Positions 56,666 to 64,000 of a stretch of 64,000 bases of DNA are shown here, piece after piece. The stretch's first letter is position 1. Each line of letters begins with the position of its first letter. This stretch comes from Bacteroidota bacterium (GTDB taxonomy: Bacteria > Bacteroidota > Bacteroidia > B-17B0 > Aurantibacillaceae): contig JADJFB010000021.1 in assembly GCA_016708845.1 (NCBI GenBank), positions 1-64,000 of the forward strand. Reading direction: 5' to 3'. The notes under the pieces are model-generated. The model was given only the letters and a program-made list of their open reading frames with translations, was not told the origin of the DNA and did not search any database. A program made the translations under genes and the position numbers.

Positions 56666-57787
56666 TTGCAAATAGTAGTCAATACTCGCTTATTACTAAA
56701 AAATAAATTAGATGGCATTGGGTGGTTTAGTTATCAAACACTAAAACGCATTACCCAAAATAATCCAGATGTGCATTTTGTTTTTTTATTTGATAGAGAT
56801 TATGATGATGAATTTATTTTCTCTGACAATATTACTCCATTAGTTTTAGGGCCTCAAGCACGCCATCCTTTTTTATATTATGCATGGTTTCACATGTCGG
56901 TTAAAAATTTATTAAATCGGATGAACCCTGATTTGTTTTTATCTCCCGACGGTTTTTTATCTCCTGGCGCTAAATGCAAACAATTGCCAGTCATTCATGA
57001 TATTAATTTTTTACACAATCCTAAAGATTTAAAACCTTTAACGAGTAAATATTATAATCACTTTTTTCCGAAATATGCAAAATTAGCTACACGTATTGCC
57101 ACGGTATCTGAATATAGTAAAGCTGATATTTCTAAAAACTATCAGATTGATGCAAATAAAATTGATGTAGTATATAATGGCATTAACGAAGGATTTGCTC
57201 CTTTATCAGAACCATCACAACAAATTATAAGAGATAAATTCTCACAAGGTAAACCATATTTTTTATTTGTAGGTTCTCAAAGTCCACGTAAAAATTTAAA
57301 CAGGCTCATTGCCGCTTTTGATTTGTTTAAAGAGCAAACACAATCAGATTACAAATTAGTATTAGTAGGTGCTGTTTATTCGAGTGAGGGAGATGTGAAG
57401 CGAGTGATTGATAAATCGAAATTTAAAAACGATATTATTTTTACTGGAAGACAACCACAAGAAGAATTAGAGAAAATTATGGCAAGTGCTTTTGCATTGA
57501 CATTTGTTCCATACTTTGAAGGATTTGGAATCCCTATTGTGGAAGCATTGCAATGCGAAATCCCAGTAATATGTAGTAGAACAACCAGTATGCCTGAAAT
57601 TGCTGGCGAGGCAGGATTATTAGTTAATCCTTATGAAGTAACAAGTATTAGCGATGGAATGGTAGAATTGTTTCATAACAGTAAATTGCGTAATCAATTA
57701 ATTGAAAAAGGTAAAACACAAAAAGATTGTTTTTCTTGGGATAAATCAGCAGACCTGCTTTGGAAAAGCATTACTAAGTGTTTATGA
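56666..57787 (+). CDS. Glycosyltransferase family 4 protein
   Basis: 373 residues of the GT-B fold, opening 'QIVVNTRLLLKNKLDGIGWF' from a TTG start (TTG-CAA; no in-frame ATG fits the domain edge). The donor domain has 'PYFLFVGSQSPRKNLNRLIA', 'YKLVLVGAVYSSEGDVKRVI', 'FALTFVPYFEGFGIPIVEAL' and 'TSMPEIAGEAGLLVNPYE', the classic GT4 E-x7-E region (Glu in 'YFEGFGIPIVEAL'). The likely role is in surface polysaccharide or LPS assembly; sugars unknown. It overlaps the next gene by four bases (ATGA), which implies translational coupling. Confidence 0.9.
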   Translation: MQIVVNTRLLLKNKLDGIGWFSYQTLKRITQNNPDVHFVFLFDRDYDDEFIFSDNITPLVLGPQARHPFLYYAWFHMSVKNLLNRMNPDLFLSPDGFLSPGAKCKQLPVIHDINFLHNPKDLKPLTSKYYNHFFPKYAKLATRIATVSEYSKADISKNYQIDANKIDVVYNGINEGFAPLSEPSQQIIRDKFSQGKPYFLFVGSQSPRKNLNRLIAAFDLFKEQTQSDYKLVLVGAVYSSEGDVKRVIDKSKFKNDIIFTGRQPQEELEKIMASAFALTFVPYFEGFGIPIVEALQCEIPVICSRTTSMPEIAGEAGLLVNPYEVTSISDGMVELFHNSKLRNQLIEKGKTQKDCFSWDKSADLLWKSITKCL

Positions 57788-59256
57788 GTTCACCAATTAG
57801 TAAATCTGCTTTTATTAAAGCTGAGCAATGTTTAAAGCATTTTTTTCTTTATAAAAATCATCCTTATTTGCGAGATTCTTTATCTAAAGAAAAGCAATTG
57901 ATTTTTAAGCGTGGAACAGATGTTGGTATTTTTGCGCAACAATTATTTCCAGGTGGAATTGATGTAACTGCTGGTGAAAAAAGAGACCAACAACTGTTTG
58001 CCGAAAAAACAAAACACTTAATTGCCCAAGGAACCAAAACCATTTACGAAGCCACCTTTATTTTTGATGATTTATTGGTAATGGTTGATATTCTTCATAA
58101 ACAAGATGATCATTGGATTGCCTATGAAGTAAAAAGCTCCTTAAAAATTACAGAAACTTACGTAAAAGATGCATGCTTTCAATACTATGTGATTAAAAAT
58201 TGCTTGCCTGATTTAGTAGATTTTAATTTACTAACGATGAATCCAAAATATGTTTTAGAAGGTGAATTAGAAATTCAAAAACTATTTAAAACAACTTCTA
58301 TTATGAAGGATGCTTTAAAAAATGTTAGTTATTTCGCTCACAAAACACAAATTGCAAAATTAACCTTAGAGCAAAATAAAATTCCTGATATAAAAATAGG
58401 AGCGCATTGTTTTCAACCTTATGAATGCGATTTTTTAGGCACTTGCTGGAAAAATATCAATGAACCAAATTCTGTTTTAACGCTTGGTAAATTAACCAAA
58501 CAAGCTATGTTTGAATTGTATGATCAGAACATCAAGCGTATTGATGAAATTGATATTAATACCATTCAACATAAAGAAATTAAAATTCAGGTTAAGGCGG
58601 CTATTGAGCAGAAGGAGCAAATTTTCGAAGAAGAAGTAAAGGCATTTATATCAAACATCAAACAACCAGTTTGTAGTTTAGATATTGAAGTATGGATGCC
58701 TGCTATTCCATACTATAATGGCACAAAGCCCTTTCAGCAAATCCCCTTTTTGTTCTCCATGATTTCTGAAGAAAATGGCGATATAAAAAACTATAGTTAT
58801 TTTAAACCTATCGAAGAAGATTTACGAAAAGAATTTTTAGAACATATTTTATTGGTAACAAAAGATTTTCAATCTATTTTAATGTTTGATAAATCTTTAG
58901 AAGAAACGGTTCTAAATCAATTAGCTGTATTGTATCCTGAATTCAGTAATGATATTACCGATTTCAAAAACAAGATTATTGATTTAGCAGAGCCAATTAA
59001 AAAAGGAAATTATTACCATCCCGATATGAAAGGTAATTTCACATTAAAGAGCATTGCTCCTTTAGTGAATCAAGAAGCAGGATTTAATAATTTAGATATA
59101 CAGTCTGGCATTAGTGCCATGTATATTTATGAAAGTTTGTTAGAACAAAATGCGATTGAATCTGAACATATTAAGCAACAATTAATTGATTACTGTGAAA
59201 TGGATGCGTTAATTACTTATCAGTTATTGAATTTTTTCAGAAGCAAATTAGATTGA
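57784..59256 (+). CDS. DUF2779 protein: Cas4-like Fe-S PD-(D/E)XK nuclease plus DEDD-type domain
   Basis: 490 residues from ATG 57784, which overlaps the glycosyltransferase stop (ATGA). The N-terminal half looks like a RecB/Cas4-type nuclease: 'AFIKAEQCLKHFFLYK' (first Cys), 'VDILHKQDDHWIAYEVKSS' (Asp ... Glu-x-Lys core), and a cysteine cluster 'CFQPYECDFLGTCW' that with the first Cys could hold a 4Fe-4S cluster. The C-terminal half is the DUF2779 domain, starting 'CSLDIEVWMPAIPYYNGTKP' (Asp-x-Glu as in DEDD exonucleases) and ending 'LIDYCEMDALITYQLLNFF' (the typical last-motif Tyr/Asp). Activity is inferred from motifs only. Confidence 0.85.
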   Translation: MSSPISKSAFIKAEQCLKHFFLYKNHPYLRDSLSKEKQLIFKRGTDVGIFAQQLFPGGIDVTAGEKRDQQLFAEKTKHLIAQGTKTIYEATFIFDDLLVMVDILHKQDDHWIAYEVKSSLKITETYVKDACFQYYVIKNCLPDLVDFNLLTMNPKYVLEGELEIQKLFKTTSIMKDALKNVSYFAHKTQIAKLTLEQNKIPDIKIGAHCFQPYECDFLGTCWKNINEPNSVLTLGKLTKQAMFELYDQNIKRIDEIDINTIQHKEIKIQVKAAIEQKEQIFEEEVKAFISNIKQPVCSLDIEVWMPAIPYYNGTKPFQQIPFLFSMISEENGDIKNYSYFKPIEEDLRKEFLEHILLVTKDFQSILMFDKSLEETVLNQLAVLYPEFSNDITDFKNKIIDLAEPIKKGNYYHPDMKGNFTLKSIAPLVNQEAGFNNLDIQSGISAMYIYESLLEQNAIESEHIKQQLIDYCEMDALITYQLLNFFRSKLD

Positions 59257-59452
59257 TATTCTGGTTTGTTTTGTGTTAGATCTAATGTTCGAGTTGGTCA
59301 GGGGTCTTTTTCTATTCAAACACCTTCAGTTTATAACAACCCAAAGATTTGATTGAAACAACACCACTATAAAACTTTCAAGCTTTAGAGCTTTTAGACA
59401 TGAAATTGAATTTGATGAAAAATATTTATTGTAATTCTTTGATAATGTTAAT

Positions 59453-60535
59453 TTGCAACTAAAATTCCTCATACTCATTATCTTTTTTCCTGTTGTGTTT
59501 GTCGCACAATTCAGGATTGATACGGCACGTAGAGTAAACTACCTAGCAATTCCGATTTTATTTAAAACGCCTGAAACTGGCTGGGCTTATGGCTTATCCG
59601 CATCTGCTAATTTTAAAACAAGTTTTAAAAACGATACCTTAACTAGAACATCTGTAATTACAGCTTTAGGTATTTTCTCAGAGCGTCAACAAAACATACA
59701 AGGCTTAGATGCCACTATTTATTTTCCTAAGGAAAAATATATTTTATACTTTAATTCATCACATAGTTATTTTCCTGATAATTTTTGGGGAATAGGACAA
59801 AATTCAAAAAACACTGACTTAGAGCGTTATGTGTTTGAAAATGTAGTTGTATCATCTCATATCAAACGAAAATTTTTTAAACATACTTTTTTCGGAATTC
59901 TGGCAGATTATCAAAATGTATTTAGAATACAATATGCAGAAGGTGGTTTAATGGATTCTATTTCTTTTTTTGGGAAAACAAGTTATAATGAAGCAGGAAT
60001 TGGAGTTTCAGCAAGCTATGATACCAGAAACTCAACCTTTTGGCCAACTAAAGGGGTGTTTTTGCAAACTCAATTTACAACTTATAATAAAGAGCTTGCT
60101 TCAACCTATTCGTTTAATAAATGGACCGCCGAAGTACGTTTATTTAAACAAATAGCTAAAGGACATATTTTAGCTTGTCAGTTATATAATTATTCAACAT
60201 TTGGCCAAACGCCTTATCGTTCGATGGCTACACTTGGAGGAGCTGGAAATTTGAGAGGTTTTTATACCGGACGATTTAGAGATAATTCGATGTATTCCGC
60301 TATTGTAGAATACCGTGCTCATATTTATTGGCGTATAAGCGCATGCGTATTTGGCGGAGTAGGCGATGTGTATAATCAGCCAAAAAGTATAAACACTGGT
60401 AGTTTAAAAGGCAGTTTTGGTGGAGGATTAAGATTATCAATCATTGAAAAAGAAAAGTTGAATTTAAGAGTAGATTATGGTTATTCCGATAACTATAACC
60501 GTGGTTTTTACTTCACCATTGGGGAGTGTTTTTAG
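59453..60535 (+). CDS. BamA/TamA-like (Omp85) surface antigen beta-barrel
   Basis: 360 residues with a short signal peptide (LKFLILIIFFPVVFVAQ) starting at TTG 59453; an in-frame stop at 59432-59434 and no ATG leave this as the only start. No POTRA domains are present: the mature protein is a 16-strand-like barrel from near the N-terminus ('PETGWAYGLSASANFK'). The Omp85 loop-6-like motif is 'GGAGNLRGFYTGRFRDNSMY' followed by 'AIVEYRAHIYW', and the end 'FYFTIGECF' has the C-terminal Phe of outer-membrane proteins. Such short POTRA-less barrels are common in Bacteroidota; function unknown. Confidence 0.87.
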   Translation: MQLKFLILIIFFPVVFVAQFRIDTARRVNYLAIPILFKTPETGWAYGLSASANFKTSFKNDTLTRTSVITALGIFSERQQNIQGLDATIYFPKEKYILYFNSSHSYFPDNFWGIGQNSKNTDLERYVFENVVVSSHIKRKFFKHTFFGILADYQNVFRIQYAEGGLMDSISFFGKTSYNEAGIGVSASYDTRNSTFWPTKGVFLQTQFTTYNKELASTYSFNKWTAEVRLFKQIAKGHILACQLYNYSTFGQTPYRSMATLGGAGNLRGFYTGRFRDNSMYSAIVEYRAHIYWRISACVFGGVGDVYNQPKSINTGSLKGSFGGGLRLSIIEKEKLNLRVDYGYSDNYNRGFYFTIGECF

Positions 60536-60637
60536 GGGTATTTATTTAACATTCTTTAGTTCATAGTTTCTTCATCCACAAGCCTAATTTTCCCTTATCA
60601 CATTAACTTTAAGCTTTACAAATTATTAAAGTTAATC

Positions 60638-63357
60638 ATGTCAAAAATTAAAGTTGGAATTCTGTTTGGTGGTCGTTCTAAAGAACGTGAAATTTCGTTT
60701 GCAGGTGGAAGAACTGTTTATGATAATTTAAATAAATCTATATTCGAAGCAATTCCTTTGTTCGTTGATTCTTTTGGTAATTTTATATTATTGGATTGGA
60801 ACTTTGTGTATAAAGGAACGATCAGAGATTTTTATCCGCCTGTAGAATTTATTCCAGCAACAAATACCGATTTTCAATACTATGCAGAAAACCTAGGAGC
60901 TTTAACAGTTCAACAACAAGATGAATTAATTTCTAAAATTGGAAAAAAAATTCAAGCACATGAATTAGGCTCTTTAATTGATTTCGCATTTTTAGCATTA
61001 CATGGCCCTTATGGTGAAGATGGTCGCATACAAGGACTTTTAGAATATTTACACATTCCCTATTCAGGTAGCGGAATTTTGCCAAGTGCCATTGGTATTG
61101 ATAAAAGCGTTCAGAAAAAATTAATGGTGAATGCAGGATTTAATAGTCCTAAACATTTTACCATTGATAGAACCGATTGGATTAGCGGAAATGTAAAAGG
61201 TGTTTGGGAAAAAGCCAAATCAGAAATTGGTTTTCCAATGGTTATTAAACCTGCTAATCAAGGTTCGTCAATTGGTATTTCAATTTTAAGTACTGAAGCC
61301 GAATTATTATTTATATCAACCATCGAAAAAGCATTATTTCTAAAATGGATCGACGGTACTTATTGGCAATCATTATCCGACGCGGCTAAAATTGATTACA
61401 TCAGAACTGTCTCCGATATTCGTGAAGGCATTGGAATGCCTGTAAAAGTAAATGTTAGCCTGAGCAACAATAACGTAAACGAAGTAGTTTTCTACAATCA
61501 ATACGAATTAATTGATTTTCTAAATGCACATTGTAGCAATACTCATAACGTTGTTTTACAAGCATTAGATGGAGAAAGCACGGTGATTATTGAAGGATTT
61601 ATTGAAGGGAAAGAATTCTCTTGTATTGTATTGGAAGATACTGATTCTAATAATGTGGCAATAGCTTTACCTCCAACCGAAATCAGAAAAGGAAAAGAAT
61701 TATTTGATTACCGTAGTAAATATTTACCAGGCTTATCTCGTAAGATAACACCTATAGAAGCAACAGACGAACAAATTAATGCTATCAGAAAAGAATGCGA
61801 ACGTTTATTCTCTGAATTATGTTTTGATGTCTATGCTCGCATTGACGGCTTTTTAAGTACTGATGGTAAAGTATTTTTAAATGATCCAAATACCACATCG
61901 GGAATGATGCCGTCTTCTTTCTTCTTTCATCAAGCGGCAGAAATTGGCTTAACACCTTCTCAATTACTAACATACATTATTCGGACGTCTTTAAGCAAAC
62001 GCATTAAAAATTCTAAAGGAGCATTCATTTACGAAACATTATTACATAAATTGGATACGTTTTTAGATGATGAAAAAAATGCCATCAATAATAAAATTCC
62101 AGTAGCGGTTATATTGGGAGGTTATTCTTCTGAGCGACATATCTCAGTTGAAAGTGGAAGAAATATTTTTGAAAAATTAGCATCATCAGAAAAATATTCG
62201 CCAATACCAGTTTTTTTAACAGGTGATAATGCGAATCATTTAATGTATCAAATTCCTATCAATGCTTTATTAAAAGATAATGCAGATGATATTAAAGATA
62301 AAATCAACAATTGGAAAATACATCCAGTAGTCAAACAAATTATTGCAGAGTGTAAAACCATTACTGATAAATATGGTTCACCAAATAATTTAATTGCACC
62401 AAAACAATTAAGCTATGCTGATTTAGCAAAGGAAGTAAAACAAGTGTTTATTGCTTTGCATGGAAGACCAGGAGAAGACGGTGCTATTCAAGAAAAATTA
62501 GAAGCTGTTGGTTTAACCTATAATGGTTCTGGAAAAGAAAGTTCATCCATTACCATTGATAAATTTAGAACCAACGAAATTTTAATGAAGCATGGTTTCT
62601 TGGCAGCAAAACATTGTTTAATTACAAACGATGATTGGAAAATAATAAGGAAAAGGTTAAGCAACAACTTCAAAACGATTACGTGTATCCCTTAATTGCA
62701 AAACCGGTGGATGATGGATGTAGTAGTGCTGTTAAAATGATTAAAAGTTTTGAAGAGTTTGAAGCTTTTGCAACTTTGATATTTAGAAGTTCGGAAGCAT
62801 TTGATGCTAAGTCAGCAGAAATATTGCATATTAAGGATAAAGAAGAATTTCCTCAAAAAACTGTTTTATTGGTTGAAGAATTGATTAGTAAAAATGGCGC
62901 TAAGCATTTCTTAGAAATAACAGGCGGTATGTTAACTAAGCTGAATGCAAAAGGAGAAGTGGAGTATGAGGTGTTTGAAGCATCAGAAGCATTAGCAAGT
63001 GGTGAAATATTAAGTTTGGAAGAGAAATTCTTGGCAGGTCAAGGACAAAATATTACGCCTGCTCGTTATTCACGAGATGAAAAAGAAAGACAGTTGATTT
63101 CTAATAAAGTAAAGGAGACTTTAGGAGCTGCGGCAAAGGTGTTGAATATTGTTGGCTATTGTCGAATTGATGCTTTTGTGAGAATATTTGACGTGAATCA
63201 TGTGGAAGTTATCTTCATAGAGGTCAACTCGTTACCAGGTATGACGCCTGCCACTTGCATTTATCATCAAGCAGCTATTAATGGATATAAACCTTATAGT
63301 TTTATTGATCGAATTTTGGACTTTGGAGCTCAAAAAAGTGCCCCAGTTTTGAGTTAG
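60638..63357 (+). CDS. ddl: Tandem D-alanine--D-alanine ligase (two Ddl modules), one frameshift
   Basis: About 906 residues once one frameshift is repaired, two complete ATP-grasp Ddl modules in one chain. Module 1: 'VGILFGGRSKEREISFAGGR', 'FLALHGPYGEDGRIQGLLEY', 'PYSGSGILPSAIGIDKSVQK', 'FPMVIKPANQGSSIGIS'. Module 2 from about residue 485: 'VAVILGGYSSERHISVESGR', 'FIALHGRPGEDGAIQEKLEA', 'YNGSGKESSSITIDKFRTNE', 'YPLIAKPVDDGCSSAVKM', 'FIEVNSLPGMTPATCIYHQA'. It makes D-Ala-D-Ala for peptidoglycan, or one module may use another substrate. Module 1 ends 'NDPNTTSGMMPSSFFFHQAA' where module 2 has 'EVNSLPGMTPATCIYHQAA'. The frame breaks at the A run 62639-62642 (one base short). Confidence 0.9.
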
Positions 63358-63388
63358 AGCATTTTGGGTTTTAAACAAGTGCTTTAAT

Positions 63389-63425
63389 TATTTATAAAAT
63401 ATTGATATTCAATATTTTATAAATA
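63389..63425. repeat. Perfect AT-rich inverted repeat (17-bp arms, 3-nt loop)
   Basis: Arms TATTTATAAAATATTGA and TCAATATTTTATAAATA around TAT. It contains almost no G+C, so it is an unusual terminator if it is one. A regulatory site is the alternative. Confidence 0.7.
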
Positions 63426-63442
63426 TAATTAACCTCTTTTTA

Positions 63443-63459
63443 ACGTGTAATTAACACGT
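63443..63459. promoter_or_regulatory. Dyad ACGTGT-N5-ACACGT, possible operator
   Basis: A 6-bp perfect inverted repeat around AATTA, 116 bp before the ATG of the last gene. No family of regulator is assigned. Confidence 0.35.
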
Positions 63460-63543
63460 AAGAAACATATTTTGAACATTTTTTGGTAGGGTTATTTCGA
63501 TGTCTTCGTCTAATAAGTTAGTTTATTAACAATTTTGCGTTTA

Positions 63544-63551
63544 CCTTTGTT
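63544..63551 (+). promoter_or_regulatory. Candidate Bacteroidota -7 box (TACCTTTG)
   Basis: A perfect TAnnTTTG match 23 bp before ATG 63575, with TTTA in place of TTTG about 18 bp upstream. Confidence 0.4.
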
Positions 63552-63574
63552 AATAACTGTAACTATACCGCCAT

Positions 63575-64000
63575 GTTCGAGATTTTAAAAAACTTTGAAA
63601 GTAAATTCGGTTCTCTTAAGAAAAAGGGACTAAGAATCGAAGGTTTATCAATGATAGACCCAAAACGTAAGAAACATGTCATCATGATTTCTAAGCCGTT
63701 TTTATTTGATAATCGTTTGTTACCAAAAACATACGAAGGTTTAGATATTAAATCAAAAATTGAAGGTGGTTTGCCTGAAGAATTTAAAATTGAGAAAGAA
63801 GCCATCAAAAAAGATTATTTATGGGCTCCAAATAAATTTGAAAAATACGTTGATCGTTGTTCTGAAGATATCAAAAAACAATTCGGAAATCCAAACATGT
63901 CTCGTACAGAAATGTTAGATGCATTAGCATTTGGAAGTTTTGAAGATCACAAACAAAAAACATTAAATTTAATTAAAGAAGGAAAAATTCCTGCTATTAG
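63575..64000 (+). CDS. Hypothetical protein, 3' end beyond the window
   Basis: ATG 63575 opens a frame that runs to the window end without a stop (142 codons visible): it begins 'MFEILKNFESKFGSLKKKG' and continues 'LRIEGLSMIDPKRKKHVIMI', 'LPKTYEGLDIKSKIEGGLPE', 'YLWAPNKFEKYVDRCSEDIK' and 'MSRTEMLDALAFGSFEDHKQ'. It is hydrophilic, rich in Lys, Glu and Asp, with no signal peptide or membrane helix, so it is presumably cytoplasmic. I do not recognise a domain. The well-formed codon pattern and a -7 box upstream support it as real. It is separated from ddl by a 217-bp interval containing two inverted repeats. Confidence 0.75.

Larger units (their letters stand above)
63358..63574. other. Intergenic interval with two inverted repeats
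   Basis: 217 bp between ddl and the last gene. It holds a perfect AT-rich palindrome with 17-bp arms (63389-63425) and a second dyad ACGTGT-AATTA-ACACGT (63443-63459). Further downstream is a candidate -7 box (63544-63551). Confidence 0.6.

Noticed and set aside
1..64000. Prophage, insertion sequence, integron or CRISPR-Cas locus
   Set aside because: No transposase, integrase, capsid or Cas genes, and no array of direct repeats, were found on either strand.

Overview
The window is an AT-rich bacterial chromosome segment with a strong Bacteroidota signature. The evidence is at least seven proteins with type IX secretion (T9SS) C-terminal sorting tails, a PorP/SprF protein, a DUF2723 membrane protein, a DUF5686 outer-membrane protein, an exonuclease-fused DnaE, a tandem Ddl, TAnnTTTG-type promoter boxes, and small dispersed repeats typical of the phylum. 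A heme-copper oxidase cluster and a katG/oxyR pair indicate aerobic life. I cannot place it below phylum; Flavobacteriales or a related order is plausible.

Layout. 1-8.4 kb: a broken T9SS gene, tRNA-Gln, a DUF2723 (GT117-like) membrane protein, proC, a small anchored protein, another broken T9SS gene and glutathione peroxidase. 8.5-11.4 kb: heme O synthase, two oxidase subunit III genes and subunit IV, ending at a clear terminator. 11.4-21.7 kb: two tandem paralogous T9SS proteins, a PurF-type amidotransferase, a CotH-type T9SS type B cargo beside PorP/SprF, and PBP1C. 21.8-35.6 kb: MerR regulator, catalytically dead M16 peptidase homologue, GT4 glycosyltransferase, cupredoxin, GHMP sugar kinase, a long repeat-rich T9SS protein, DUF3592, a PadR/membrane-protein pair, a PH-domain protein and a sialidase-like T9SS protein. 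35.8-47.3 kb: DnaE, divergent katG/oxyR with an OxyR-type site, a hypothetical secreted protein and an M49 dipeptidyl peptidase lipoprotein. 47.5-53.9 kb: HEPN-like protein, YdeI-like protein, DUF465 protein, flavin reductase, CrtI-like oxidoreductase and DUF5686. 54-64 kb: LptB, an Nramp-UspA fusion, GT4, a DUF2779 nuclease-like protein, a BamA-like barrel, tandem Ddl and a truncated unknown gene.

The most striking feature is the number of broken reading frames. About a quarter of the genes carry a frameshift or in-frame stop, including normally intact housekeeping genes (proC, pbpC, ddl). Several sit at short homopolymers, and three dense clusters lie at about 550-740, 5667-5726 and 6470-6840. 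Sequencing error is the simplest cause, but secreted-protein genes are hit hardest, so true decay of some cannot be excluded. The best structural clue is an 85%-identical 66-bp duplicate of the 3' end of the GHMP kinase gene on the far side of a 2.9-kb T9SS gene. This looks like an insertion or recombination scar. I found no CRISPR array, prophage, insertion sequence or recognisable defence island.
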